A stretch of DNA of 49,012 nt from Candidatus Zixiibacteriota bacterium (GCA_024231855.1 JAAEQD010000360.1:1-49012); one strand, 5' to 3'; counted from the stretch's first letter, positions 17,854 through 29,200 are shown. Numbers and translations are program-made. Notes: a model not told the origin generated them from the sequence alone.

Positions 17854-19092
17854 TTACTTTATCAATGTCATTGCTTTCTTTTCCGCTAACCCATCTGAGA
17901 TGAACTTATAATAATATATCCCCGAAGTAAAATCGTCTGCGGACCAGATTATCTGATGATTGCCCGCTGCTTGGTTTTGACGGGAGAATGATGATATTTC
18001 GCGGCCTAGAATATCGTAAATAACAATAGCCACATTTGACGCGCTCGGCAATTGGTATTCTATTATTGTCGATGAATTGAATGGATTAGGATAATTTCGC
18101 GATAGATCGTACTCCGCAGGTAATTCCGATAATGTATTGTTGATACCTGTCGGAGAAATACCCAGAATATAAAGAATATTCTGATCGACAAGATAGAGCT
18201 GGTCTTCCCAGACACTGATCGCGATCGCCGGGCTTTCGGTTTCGAATTGCCCCGTCAATATCGGCTCGGACGGCACTTCAACATTGAATACCAGAAGACC
18301 ACCTTCGCCATCGGCGATAAAAACATATGGAAATATAAAATATACGTCAAGCGCCGTACCGGGCGTATCATATTGAGCCAGGAATTGCATATTGGCCGGA
18401 TCATCGGTATTTACTATACATAAACCATTGGTACTATCGGCAATGAAAGCGAGATCGCTTTGCCCCGCAACCGACACGGCCGTGCCTTCGGTGTCATAAC
18501 CGCCAACGAAAGTCAGATCGAAAGGATTCTCGCTGCCATAAAATCGAATTCCATATTCGCCATCGGCTACGTAAATCGAACCGCAGGGTCCGAATACCAT
18601 TCCAGCATAACCGGGAGTATCGTCCGATGCCAGAAATTCGGGGTTTGTATAGTCTAAAATCATCCATGTACTGATCCCATTTTCACCTTTGGCGATAGTG
18701 ACAACTCCACATGAGACAGTTATCACGTCCGCGAAGCCCGTAGTCGGAATAACGCTGAGCAATTCCGGTTCGAACGGCACATAAGCGTCTATTATTCGCA
18801 CACCGGAATCGCCATCGGCTACAAACAATTCGGGATAATACATGAACAGTCCATTGGCATATCCGGGCGTATCGTATCTGGCGACAAACTCCGGCCTGGT
18901 GGGTTCTGATATATTAAACACCTCAACACCATATTCACCTTCGGCGATGTAAACATGATTCTCGTAAATATGAATATCCCTCGCTTCTCCCCCCAAAGGA
19001 GTGGATGAGAACAAAGTGATATCCTGCGCCAAACCCGGTAAAACAAGGACATTTAAAAGTATGAATATTCTAATCAGCACAACGTAGTTCAA
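17854..19092 (-). CDS. LVIVD-repeat secreted beta-propeller with sorting tail
   Basis: 412 residues from a TTG at 19092 with GGAG eight bases upstream. Residues 1-22 form a signal peptide. The body repeats a ~45-residue unit of the type VYIAEGEYGVEVFNISEPTRPEFVARYDTPGYA, the LVIVD pattern, about six times and predicts a beta-propeller. The C-terminus is a YPNPFN sorting tail ending KKAMTLIK. Such proteins are secreted surface or matrix components; no enzyme residues are visible. Confidence 0.83.
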   Translation of the reverse strand: MNYVVLIRIFILLNVLVLPGLAQDITLFSSTPLGGEARDIHIYENHVYIAEGEYGVEVFNISEPTRPEFVARYDTPGYANGLFMYYPELFVADGDSGVRIIDAYVPFEPELLSVIPTTGFADVITVSCGVVTIAKGENGISTWMILDYTNPEFLASDDTPGYAGMVFGPCGSIYVADGEYGIRFYGSENPFDLTFVGGYDTEGTAVSVAGQSDLAFIADSTNGLCIVNTDDPANMQFLAQYDTPGTALDVYFIFPYVFIADGEGGLLVFNVEVPSEPILTGQFETESPAIAISVWEDQLYLVDQNILYILGISPTGINNTLSELPAEYDLSRNYPNPFNSSTIIEYQLPSASNVAIVIYDILGREISSFSRQNQAAGNHQIIWSADDFTSGIYYYKFISDGLAEKKAMTLIK

Positions 19093-19187
19093 TTCTACAA
19101 CTCCTGCACGTTTTATAAATCAACTTAATGGAAGTACGTGAGGTTCCGTTGATAATCCATTATACTTACAATATAATTATCTGTTAT

Positions 19188-21563
19188 CTATTTCAGAAGC
19201 GTTATTTTTATATATTCACTGTGATCATCTACATCGAGCCTGCAAAAATAGATACCGGAACTAATACGCTCGGAATTCCATCTAACCTGATAATTTCCCG
19301 CCGGTCGGTATTCATCGAGAACAGACTCTATCTGCCTGCCCAGAATATCATAAATCTCAAGCCGGACATTCGATAGCCTGGTTAGTGAATAATAAATAGT
19401 CGTACTGGCATTGAAAGGATTTGGATAAGCCATATGCAATTGGCTTTTTCGCGGCATCACATCACCAGAATGGTCATCGATTGCCGTTGGATTAAGCTGC
19501 TTTCCCTCTACCCAGGTTATATCGAATAAATCCCCATCGTTGTCATTATCACTGCTATCGCCGATTACATCTCCATTACCCTCATCTATACGCCAATTAC
19601 CGACCAAACCGACAGCATTACCATTAATATAGTTATTCATACCCGCTCGAATTTCAGTTTCAGACCGGACAATATTCCAGAGACGTACTTCATCGATAAC
19701 ACCGTCGAACGTATGGCTATTGCCAGAGTTATTGCCAATTATCAGATCAATGTCTAAATTATCCTGAATGCTTCCCGCGGATGGGATAGTTTGATCGATA
19801 GTTTGTTCATCGCCGTTAATATACAGCTTGACTTCCCCTACTCCGTCATAGGACGCGGCGACATGTTGCCAGGAATACAGATCGATAGAATTTACCGGTG
19901 TATAAATTAAACTGGTGCTTCCGCTTTCATTTACTAGCTGCAAAACGATACTATGATCGTTTATGCTGCCCGTTCTGAATAGAAAGAATGTAAATTTCTC
20001 CTTATCAACGATTTTACCGAATCCTTGATTAACGCTTTCGCCCCAGCTGTATGGTTGAATCCAGGCTTCGATCGTCAACGCGTTTGTTATGTTCAAAGTC
20101 TGTGACGCGGGACAAACGGCAAAACTGGTCTCGCCGTTGAATTCAATCGCGCTCTGACCGTTAAATACATGAATCAAATCCTCATAGGTTCGAGTCCTGG
20201 AGAGAGAATCGTTAAAAGCCTGAAGACTGACCGTGTAGTTTCCTGCCTCATCATATATCCATGTTGGGAATTGCTCGTAGGAATCTATCACATCATCATT
20301 GTCGAAATCCCAGGCCCAGGCGTTAACTTCGGGTGATGCCACGGTCATATCGGTGAATTGTACTTCAAACGGATAGTGGCCCGTTACCGGATCGGCGGAA
20401 AAATCCGGCGCCACAAAGACATCGCCCAGATTCTCATACCATTTCACTTCACCCGTTCCTTGATGGCTGCTTCCGGCAAGCAGATCCAGATCACCGTCGT
20501 TATTTAAATCGCTGATATACAGAGGCCATACCCTGTCGAAATTATCGACAGTGAATTTTACCCAGACAATCGGATCCTCGCCGTCGTTGCGCCACCATGA
20601 TACTTCATCGGATGCCTGTCCCGTGCCGGCTATATCCATATCGCCGTCTGAATCGATATCCGCGGCCATCGCTACACAGGCGCCCATTACGGCTACACCA
20701 ACCGTCTGCTTAACCCAGGTGACCGGATCACCGCCGTCATTACGCCACCAGGCAATCTGATTACCGAGATAGCCGGCGCCGACAATATCGATGTCATTAT
20801 CATAGTCCATATCGATAGCCTGCACCCTGTGCGCTCCGCCGAAATTACCGTCTATAAGGTATTCAGTCCATTGAATTGGGTCGCCACCGTCATTGCGGTA
20901 CCAGATCATATCATGGTCCTGGATTGACGCGCCGATAACATCCAGTAAGCTGTCGCCGTCGAGATCGGCTACGCGCACGGATTTAGCCATGCCGCAGTTA
21001 TCATCGATAGTCAATTCGTTCCACACGATCGGATCGCCGCCTTCGTTGCGCCACCAGCTGATTCTATGTAAAATCGATGACGCCCCCAGAACATCGTTAT
21101 CACCGTCATCATCGAGATCAATCGAGTACACTTCATGAGCGGCATTGTAACTGTTACTTATTGTGAATCTCATCCAAACAATTGGATCGCCGCCGTCATT
21201 GCGCCACCAGTAAATTTGAGAGCTTCCATAAGCGGTCGCAATGACATCCAGATCATCATCGCCATCCAGATCCTCAGCGTACGCTGAATGCGCTTCCAAT
21301 ACATTGTCGGCAATAACAAACTTCGTCCAGGTGATTGGCTCACCGCCGTCATTGCGCCACCAGACAACATTATTATCTTCCTGCACCGCACCCAACACAT
21401 CCAAATCCCCATCGCCGTCCAGATCGGGGGCCTCGAGGCTGCATGTGCCATATGTTAAGCTATCTATAATATGCTCATCGAAATAGGTTTGCGCCAAACC
21501 AGGAACTGAAATTGTTAATACAACTAATATACTTGTTATAACGATTTTTAACTTTCTATTCAT
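19188..21563 (-). CDS. FG-GAP/VCBS propeller, PKD and LamG secreted protein with sorting tail
   Basis: 791 residues with a signal peptide (1-24) and an AAGAAGG ribosome site. Residues about 30-385 hold seven repeats of roughly 53 residues built on WWRNDGGDPI.W followed by DLDGDGDLDV, a calcium-binding FG-GAP/VCBS propeller. The plus-strand text shows the same period as recurring CCGCCGTCATTGCGCCACCA-like blocks. Residues ~388-470 look like a PKD domain (FSADPVTGHYPFEVQFTD), then a LamG/concanavalin-like domain (~475-680), then a YPNPFN sorting tail ending YIKITLLK. Probably a large surface adhesin or polysaccharide-binding protein. Confidence 0.86.
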   Translation of the reverse strand: MNRKLKIVITSILVVLTISVPGLAQTYFDEHIIDSLTYGTCSLEAPDLDGDGDLDVLGAVQEDNNVVWWRNDGGEPITWTKFVIADNVLEAHSAYAEDLDGDDDLDVIATAYGSSQIYWWRNDGGDPIVWMRFTISNSYNAAHEVYSIDLDDDGDNDVLGASSILHRISWWRNEGGDPIVWNELTIDDNCGMAKSVRVADLDGDSLLDVIGASIQDHDMIWYRNDGGDPIQWTEYLIDGNFGGAHRVQAIDMDYDNDIDIVGAGYLGNQIAWWRNDGGDPVTWVKQTVGVAVMGACVAMAADIDSDGDMDIAGTGQASDEVSWWRNDGEDPIVWVKFTVDNFDRVWPLYISDLNNDGDLDLLAGSSHQGTGEVKWYENLGDVFVAPDFSADPVTGHYPFEVQFTDMTVASPEVNAWAWDFDNDDVIDSYEQFPTWIYDEAGNYTVSLQAFNDSLSRTRTYEDLIHVFNGQSAIEFNGETSFAVCPASQTLNITNALTIEAWIQPYSWGESVNQGFGKIVDKEKFTFFLFRTGSINDHSIVLQLVNESGSTSLIYTPVNSIDLYSWQHVAASYDGVGEVKLYINGDEQTIDQTIPSAGSIQDNLDIDLIIGNNSGNSHTFDGVIDEVRLWNIVRSETEIRAGMNNYINGNAVGLVGNWRIDEGNGDVIGDSSDNDNDGDLFDITWVEGKQLNPTAIDDHSGDVMPRKSQLHMAYPNPFNASTTIYYSLTRLSNVRLEIYDILGRQIESVLDEYRPAGNYQVRWNSERISSGIYFCRLDVDDHSEYIKITLLK

Positions 21564-21610
21564 TGCTAAACCTTCTTAAATCTCTCCCTGATAACTCCCA
21601 CATTATGCTG

Positions 21611-22975
21611 TTATTTAATTAAGGTAATGGCTTTGATTTCGGTATTATCACCCGCCTGGATTCTATAGAAGTATATACCCGAAGGCTGATCATTCGCGTT
21701 CCAGGTTAATGAATGCTCGCCCGCGCCTTGTTCCCCGGCTATTATCGATACTACTTTTTGTCCAAGCAGATCGAAAATATCGACAGCCACATTAGATTTA
21801 ACCGGCAGGTAATATCGAATGGACGTAATAGCATTGAAAGGGTTTGGATAGTTTTGCGATAAAGTGATTTCCCTCGAGATGGATGAAATGTCATCTAATA
21901 TATCAGTCATTTGATGATAATAGTAAGCCCCCAAATCGGAGATCGTGCCATCAGGGTCTAAAGGAGAATCGGGATCACCGGCATCGATACAGACTGAATT
22001 AGCCGTCAATTCGAAATCATTATTGGCCGCGTCGACAAATAACGGATCATCGCAGATATTGCCGTTAATCCCCAACTGATCTGCGATAGGTCCTATCCAG
22101 TCACCTCCGGCATTTCCATAGATATCAGAATATGTTATACCAACGGTAACATCACCCCTGACACTGATTGCTTCACCTTGCCCACTGAATGAAATAATTG
22201 TATTGGTAATTGTCACATCGCTGTCCCGAAGTTCCAGCCCGCCCCCCTCAGTGGCCAGATTGTGAGAGATAGTACAATTAGTGATTAAAACCAAAGAATT
22301 TGCTTCGGCGTATACTCCGCCGCCAGCCCCAATTGCTTCATTCCCCGCTACAACGCAATCAGAAATAGCGCCGATTGACCCATTATTGAAAAATAAGCCG
22401 CCGCCGAATTGGGCGCTGTTATCGATAAAGATACAATTGATTACAGCCGGCTCCCCTTCTCTGGCAGAAAAACCTCCGCCAACCAGGGCGTAATTATTAG
22501 TGAACCTGACATTGATTATAGTAGGCGATGACGAAACGCAGGAAACTCCTCCGCCCTCGCAGGAGGGTCAGGGGCCATCGGCCACGGCGTTAATTATAGT
22601 TAAATCGCGAAGAACCGATTCGTTACCCTCATCATGCTCGAAAAGAAAGCCGCGTTGTGATATGCCATCGAACTCACCATTAATATCAATTATGCAATTT
22701 TCAGCATTACCGCTCTGTGATTTAATGGTTATAGCCTTGCCGCGGTAATCTATATCTCGGTTACCCAAACCTGAAAATACGCCATCGGTCAGCTCTATAG
22801 TATCACCATCTACCGAACCTTGGACGGCGGTCTGAATATTCGGAAAATCGCCTGAGCTATCGGGACAAACTATGTAAACCGCGCTCATAACATCGTTTGA
22901 ACCGACAATCATGAAAATTAATGACAGCACTGTACCAATAATTAATTGATTGGGATTAAACTTGAAACTATTCAT
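21611..22975 (-). CDS. Right-handed beta-helix secreted protein with sorting tail; one in-frame TGA (Sec136 or nonsense mutation)
   Basis: The frame runs from the ATG at 22975 to 21611 with a single TGA at 22568-22570; I translated the stretch between the two open parts and found no other stop or frameshift. Read through, the protein has 454 residues. A signal peptide (~1-31) is followed by a beta-helix with repeated GGGL/GGGF turns and NCTI..N segments, as in pectate-lyase-like folds. A YPNPFN sorting tail ends EIKAITLIK. The TGA falls in GPUPSCEGGG, a UxxC context. The downstream bases can fold (CTCCTGC with GC and AGGAG, loop GAGG), but the loop starts only ~10 bases after TGA, shorter than in known SECIS elements. 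Sec, recent nonsense mutation of a TGC/TGT codon, or sequencing error are all possible. Confidence 0.7.
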
Positions 22976-23028
22976 TTTAACACAGCCATCTTCTTTGAAA
23001 CCGGGTCGACTTTCCTGACTAAAACAAT

Positions 23029-24498
23029 CTATTTAATTAAAACCATTTTCCTGGTGTCGATATAATCGCCACTCTTTAATTTATAAAAATATGATCCGGA
23101 TGTCACGACTTTTCCGGATTCACTAATACCATTCCACTTCACGGTGTAACGCCCGCTTCCCAGGTAATCATCGACCAGTGTTTTCACTTTTCGGCCCCTA
23201 ACATCGAAAACATCCAACCCCGCGTACCCTGGTTGGTTGAGTTCGAACTCGATAATGGTCGAGGCGTTGAAAGGATTGGGATAGTTTTGCGATAGACTGA
23301 TAATATTTGGAAGTGTTTCGTCGTTATCATCCTCAATTCCGGTTAATTCACCATCGATTTTCAAAACCCAACAGTCGAACGAACCCGCGCCGAATGATGC
23401 GGTATAGCCGGCAACCATAAAGTCGCCATCATTGGTTCGATACATCGAACTGACGCCATCATCGTTGACTCCGCCATAAGTACGTGTCGACAGCAAACCG
23501 CCGTTTTCATCGGCTCGTACTAAATACACGTTACTGCGCCCATCACCGAATGAATTTGTGGTACCGGCGATCAAATAGCTGCCGTCACTTGCCTGGGAAA
23601 TCGCGTAAGCGGAATCATCCTCAACGCCTCCGAATGGTCCTGTCCACCAGGCATTGCCATTCTCATCGGTTTTCATGATATAAATATCGCTTTGTACTTC
23701 GCCGCTATAAAGGAAAGTACCGGCAATTATAAAGCCACCGTCATCGGCCTGGGCAATCGACGAGGCAATACTTCGCGATCCCAGAAGATACGATTGATAC
23801 CATAATACATCGCCGTCATCTGAGATTTTGGTCAAATAGCTTTCGAAGCCATTTCTGCCCGAGATAATAAAATTTCCATCGGTCGTCTCTATAAGGCAAC
23901 TCGCCCAGGCTCCGAAATTACTCCCCGCGTATGTTCGGGACCACAGAGAATCACCGGATGAATCAGTTCTAATCAGCACGAAACGACCGTAAACAGGTCC
24001 AAACTGTATCGCGCTTCCGGCTATTAGATATCCGCCATCACCAAGTTCCAATATCGAACACGCGGATAGACCAAGATGGCTTTGTTCCCCCGGGGTATAA
24101 GTACGATCCCATTCGAGATGTCCCAAAGCATTGGTCTTTACCAGATATATCTCATTGATCGCTCGTCCGTACTGCTGTGAATTTCCGGCCATAATATATC
24201 CGCCATCGGATGCTTGTATGACCGAATGGGCGTCTTCATTCGAATCATTTCCGTAGGATTGGCTCCAGTCGATTTCACCATCGGCATCCGTCTTTATTAA
24301 ATAAAAATCAGTTCCATCCCGATCTGCGGAATTACTGACTCCCGCGATAACCGAACCGCCATCGCTCGTCGGATAAATCGAGCGAGCCACCTCATCCCGG
24401 CTTCCCCCGTAAGTCCTCGTCCAAAGAGTATCCTGCGCCAATGCGGATGAAACCATCAGCGTTAGCAGGATTGCCGCTAAAGTATTAACTCTTTTCAT
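23029..24498 (-). CDS. Secreted TYGG-repeat beta-propeller with sorting tail
   Basis: 489 residues from the ATG at 24498 (MKRVNTLAAIL), preceded by GAGGTG; a GTG four codons earlier overlaps that ribosome site. A signal peptide covers ~1-21. The body repeats a ~50-residue unit, W.RTYGG..DD.A.SI..T.DGGYIIAG...S.G...D.YL.KTD..G, six or seven times, predicting a beta-propeller. The sorting tail ends TRKMVLIK. No catalytic residues are evident. Probably a surface-displayed structural or binding protein. Confidence 0.83.
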   Translation of the reverse strand: MKRVNTLAAILLTLMVSSALAQDTLWTRTYGGSRDEVARSIYPTSDGGSVIAGVSNSADRDGTDFYLIKTDADGEIDWSQSYGNDSNEDAHSVIQASDGGYIMAGNSQQYGRAINEIYLVKTNALGHLEWDRTYTPGEQSHLGLSACSILELGDGGYLIAGSAIQFGPVYGRFVLIRTDSSGDSLWSRTYAGSNFGAWASCLIETTDGNFIISGRNGFESYLTKISDDGDVLWYQSYLLGSRSIASSIAQADDGGFIIAGTFLYSGEVQSDIYIMKTDENGNAWWTGPFGGVEDDSAYAISQASDGSYLIAGTTNSFGDGRSNVYLVRADENGGLLSTRTYGGVNDDGVSSMYRTNDGDFMVAGYTASFGAGSFDCWVLKIDGELTGIEDDNDETLPNIISLSQNYPNPFNASTIIEFELNQPGYAGLDVFDVRGRKVKTLVDDYLGSGRYTVKWNGISESGKVVTSGSYFYKLKSGDYIDTRKMVLIK

Positions 24499-24530
24499 AA
24501 AACACCTCACTTGTTGAATTCTTCACATAA

Positions 24531-25688
24531 TTATTTTAACATTATCATCTTCCGAGTATAATGAGCATCATCCGCGGTCAATCGGGCGAAATAGACCCCG
24601 CTGGGAAGCCCGGAACCGTCGAACTCAATATTATAGACTCCATTCGCTTGCCAACCTGTCATCAGCCGCGAAATTATTCTGCCTTGAATATCGTAAACAA
24701 CCAGTGATATATCACTGGATTCAGCTAACTTTAATGTCAATTTGGTGGAGGGATTAAACGGATTGGGATAATTTTGCATCAATTCGATAGTGCTAGGCAA
24801 TGCTTTATCTTCCGATCCGGCAATCGAGGTAGGCATGGATAAAAATACCACTGTGTCATGATTCATCGCCGGTACAGCCAGTACATCATCTTGCTTATTG
24901 TAAAAGATATCCGCCGGCCCGCCGGGATGATAATAGACGAACTCGGGCGCTTCGCTAAACTCGCTATCGAAACGATAGATTGAATACGTTTGCCAGGTAG
25001 AAAAATAGACATTACCATCATTATCCTGGGTTATACCATCAAGATACTGGTAGCCTGAGTAGACGATATTGGAAATGATTGAATCTGCCAGGCTTACTTG
25101 TTGAATAGGCGACCACGGTGCGTAGGCCGCGACCAGAAGCCTGTTATTCACCTCATCGAAACAGATACCATTAGGCGGTAAACTGCCGCAGTCAACGAAA
25201 GTCGTATAGGATTGATCATCGATATCTATTCTATATATTTTGCTGGCATCGACATCCGTAACATACAGATTGCCTGAGGTATCGGAGGCGATATCATTGA
25301 GGTTATCCATACCCTCGATATTAACATGCATCACTAATTCGCCGGATGTCAGGTCGAAACCTTTCACACCCTGATTTATACAAGCTGCGTAAACCGTATT
25401 ACCGGCAATGTGCAAACCGTTTCGACAATGCTGGTATTGAACAAAATAATCGTGGTCGCCGGCGCTGTCAATCTGGACGATATGGCCGGTATCGTAATTC
25501 GAGGCCAGGTAGCGGTCGTTTTGAATATCATAAACCACGCTTTCTGGACGATCCAGAAGATTTTGCGCGGAAGCGGATGAATTTCCGAAAATCGTTATAA
25601 CAGTAAACAGGATTAATACTGGAATGATTCGGGCCAGACTACAACGATAAATTTGATTTGAAGGCAAGGATTTCAATCCCTTTGTCAT
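24531..25688 (-). CDS. Secreted SMP-30/NHL-like beta-propeller with sorting tail
   Basis: 385 residues from the ATG at 25688, preceded by GGAG five bases upstream; the longer ATG at 25712 has no ribosome site. A long signal segment is followed by propeller repeats with DIASDTSGNLYVTDVDASKIYRID and GITQDNDGNVYFSTWQTYSIYRFD, as in NHL/SMP-30-like proteins. The last ~85 residues are a YPNPFN sorting tail ending TRKMIMLK. It is the upstream end of a run of five tail-bearing beta-repeat proteins. Function beyond a secreted propeller is not visible. Confidence 0.82.
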   Translation of the reverse strand: MTKGLKSLPSNQIYRCSLARIIPVLILFTVITIFGNSSASAQNLLDRPESVVYDIQNDRYLASNYDTGHIVQIDSAGDHDYFVQYQHCRNGLHIAGNTVYAACINQGVKGFDLTSGELVMHVNIEGMDNLNDIASDTSGNLYVTDVDASKIYRIDIDDQSYTTFVDCGSLPPNGICFDEVNNRLLVAAYAPWSPIQQVSLADSIISNIVYSGYQYLDGITQDNDGNVYFSTWQTYSIYRFDSEFSEAPEFVYYHPGGPADIFYNKQDDVLAVPAMNHDTVVFLSMPTSIAGSEDKALPSTIELMQNYPNPFNPSTKLTLKLAESSDISLVVYDIQGRIISRLMTGWQANGVYNIEFDGSGLPSGVYFARLTADDAHYTRKMIMLK

Positions 25689-26181
25689 GATAACTCCATA
25701 CGGCAAGTGCATGTTTCATTCAGGCAAACAGCCGCTCATAAAGCTACTTGAAATCTATTAATAACTATAATATCTTACGGTTTGCTGATTTAGTATGAAA
25801 GTTCCGGCAACAACTGTACTAATTCAACATCCCGGAGCTTGCGCTTTACTCCGGGATGTCATCCTTAATATGGAGGGAAAAATGGAATATCATTACCTTC
25901 CTGATTGCTTCCAACACTCGACTGTTTACCTGGTCGATTCATCACCAGCAAAACGGGAACTCCTGTTAATCTACGTATACCTGGCGATATTGTTACATCA
26001 AATATTACCGGCATAACAATACCCTGGTAACACCAAAAACCTTATCTAACTTTTTCTCCCCGTTGTGAAAACAAAAGCCAAGTGGGCCTATTCGCAAGAC
26101 CATAATCCCTGGTTGTGAGGATTATACAACTAAGCCGGGGATTTATTCCGCAATAATTATATTTTTTTTAAGGATGAAGAC
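25689..26181. other. Intergenic region with a strong perfect hairpin
   Basis: About 490 bp without a convincing gene. The main structure is a perfect 11-bp inverted repeat, ACATCCCGGAG/CTCCGGGATGT, at 25827-25859 around an 11-base loop. No U tract follows, so it is not an obvious terminator. A 44-codon frame (25882-26016, plus) has GGAGG upstream but no recognisable product. The right part is AT-rich. Confidence 0.5.
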
Positions 26182-26226
26182 AAAAAAAGTAGCGGCCGGG
26201 CAAAGATATGATATCTCTGCCCGGCC
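26182..26226 (-). terminator. Strong terminator after the large metalloprotease gene
   Basis: Minus-strand GGCCGGGCAGAGATAT pairs with ATATCTTTGCCCGGCC (one mismatch) and is followed after a few bases by a run of seven U. It lies six bases after the stop of the gene ending at 26233. Confidence 0.9.
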
Positions 26227-26232
26227 TATGTC

Positions 26233-29200
26233 TTAATAATTCGCGCCGAATGAAAAATAATGTTCGGGATGGCCGGCTATGGTATCCAGATCGGTTTTCC
26301 AGGCCGAATCGTATCGCAATACGAATATGCCGAGGTTAATCTGGGCTGAAAATCCGACCCCGCTCTTAAGCGTACCCAGCTTAGGGAAACCAACCTGCTC
26401 ATCGAATAACTTGAAATCATTGACGACATCGAAGGCGGCTCCCACATCCCAGAATATCGAACCTTTAACCTGAGCCAATGTCATCCCCAGCGGCCAGCGC
26501 ATCTTAAAATAATCTATGAAAGGAAATCTGAGTTCCATATTCATCAACACATATTTTTCACCGGACACTTCGAAATAATTATAACCACGAAGAGGTACTA
26601 CCAATTTATTTACGTAGATTTCCTTTTCGCTGTATACATCAATGGCTCTTTGACGGGGATCGATCCAATATGACGTTCCGCCTAGATTATACTTTCTGGC
26701 ATCCTCGCCAAATGAAGCGCCGCTGGCGAACCTGAAAGCAAAATTATATTCGCGTCCAAAATGGAAATATTTGCGATAATCCATCTCAAATGAAGTATAA
26801 GCTAAACCTGAATTGACCGCCTTCAATGATTGCTCAACTGAAAACTTGTACCTCTGACCATAGACCGGACCGACAATCCCCCAAACAACGCCATCGGATA
26901 TATATGATACGCTGCCTATAAATAAATTCGTTGTATTTTGGGTCGCCGGAATTTTGAACTCTTCGCGGTCTATAGTAACCTGCGATAAATTCAGATCAAG
27001 ACGACTGAAACGAGAAAATGGGTAGCTGGCCGAACCGGCCACACCATAAACCCTGTCAGAGAAAAAATGTAAATTATAATCATTCCAATAAGTTCTCTTA
27101 AAATGAAATACTCCTAATGTGTAATCGAATCGTTTGGCCAGGTAATTATAGAATACCTGGACATTCGCTTGATCGAGAGAATTAAACATATCAGTCATGA
27201 TCAGGAAATTATGATTGCCCATCATATCGGAGATAGAGATATAAGACTGGCCCCGCAAACCGTAGAAATTATCATAACTGAATCCGCCGGCAACCAACTC
27301 GGGCGAGAATTTGGGCGAATATCTCTTCTTCACGAAACTGCCGTCCGGCATCAAGTATTCAAGCGTATCTTCGGGTTCGGCCAGGGCCAGGTCGGTCACT
27401 TCATCTGGGTTTTCCTCCTGGCTATCAGTTCTTTCCTGGGCAACATCAAGACCCGCTTTAAAGATATACGCGGAGTAGTCGGCTTTCACTTGTTGTTTCG
27501 GTTGATCTTCCTCCTCCATCTCTACTATGGGTTCTTTTTCGGGATACAGACGACCGGTAACTTTAAATGTGGTTGGCTCTAATTCACCATCAACAATCGG
27601 CTTGATATCCTTAACGACCGCGACATCATAACCATAATAATTATATACACTTACCGCGATTTTATCGCCATCGGGCGACCAGGATGGTGAAAATACCCCG
27701 CTTATTACGTTAGTAACCGGGAAATCTTCGCCGGTTGTGAAATCACGAATATAAATGTTTGATATTCCATTTCGATAAGATGAGTAAGCCAGAAAATTAC
27801 CATCGGGCGAATAATCGGGGCTCCAGCTCTTGGTATCATCATTAGTTATCGCCTGAATCTCTTTAGTATTAATATCATAGATAAAGACATTATAGGTACC
27901 GTATATAAATGAAGTGTCAGCCTCAGATTCGGATACCGGGCGGTCGGAAGCGAATGCTATCTTGGTTCCATCCGGCGAAAAATCAGGTTCTACATCATCA
28001 TATTTATCGTGAAATAGACGGGTGAACTTGTCGGTATTCAAGTCGTAAATATATAGGTCGGAATAGCCATCCGTTCTACCGGTAACAACGACTTTGTCGT
28101 TTGTCGTCGACCAATTGGGGCTTTGAAGACCACTGATCCCCGACCTGAATTTTTTATAAATCTCCTTGGTATCGGCGTTGACGAAAAATAACGCGTCCTC
28201 GCCATGTGATTTAGAGACAAAAACAAGATTTTCACCATCAGGGGACCACGACATCCCGGAAAAATAAGAATGCAAGGATTCCAAATCACCCGATTTTTCG
28301 GCTGAGACAAGCTTATCAAGCTTGCTGCCATCGATAGCGGAAATAACAAAGATATCGGTGAATCGGTCGGAGAAACCGTCCTGCGGACTAGACCGATCTG
28401 AAGTGATAGCTATACGATCTTTTTTGGGCGACCAGATAGGGTTCATATTTATCATCGAGCCGTCTTTCTGATGATCGGTCATCATCTTACCGATCTCACC
28501 GGCAGTTTGTCTCTTGGTTAATTCCGGCCAGTATATTCGACGGAGTTCCCTTTGCCAATCTTTGGAAATTTTTTCCAAATCGGTCCCCAGGGCCGCATCA
28601 ACGGCTCTATCAATCGTTAATAACACTTTGCCTTTGTTGTTAATCTCCGATATTTTTTGTTCGCCATAGGTTTCGGCGATATAAATTATCGCCGCGTGGC
28701 CTGCCTTATAGTTTAACAAGCCAAATAATGCTGGTAACGGCGGAAGATAGCCCTCGATAATAGCATCGCGGACATGCATGTCGGCATCGTAGGTCCAGCC
28801 TTTTCGAGAGGAATACTCGGCATAGCCTTCGGCCAGCCAAAGCGGCTGACTGAATAACGCCTGTTTGGATAACAATGAACCTATCGCGTTTTCATATAGT
28901 AAGTTAAAGCTTACGGCATGAGTTAATTCGTGATGGAGAACATGCCGGAAGTTTTCATAAGAGCCATCGAAAGGTACAACGACCCGGGTTTTGAAAACCT
29001 CGGTAAAACCGCCGACCCCTTCAGGCAATAAGCCCGGAGTGACATTGGTTTGCTGAAAATCGTTGGGCGAACTGTATAAAATCACAGGCACTCTTGATGT
29101 CAATTCATGATTAAGCTCATCGGCAACAGCATTATGTGAATTTTCAAGCACATCCGCCGTAAAATAAGCCAAAGAATCCTGACCTTTATCGAAATAGATA

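Noticed and set aside
20551..21400. Regular ~155-bp plus-strand periodicity resembling a tandem repeat or CRISPR-like array
   Set aside because: It reflects the WWRNDGGDP propeller repeat coded on the minus strand; repeats are degenerate and have no spacers.
25827..25859. tRNA-like structure at the intergenic hairpin
   Set aside because: Only a single stem-loop is visible; there are no D, anticodon or T arms.
25882..26016. Possible 44-residue plus-strand small protein with GGAGG upstream
   Set aside because: No recognisable domain, no clear promoter, and it sits in a region with hairpins and AT-rich sequence; a chance ribosome-like site is likely.
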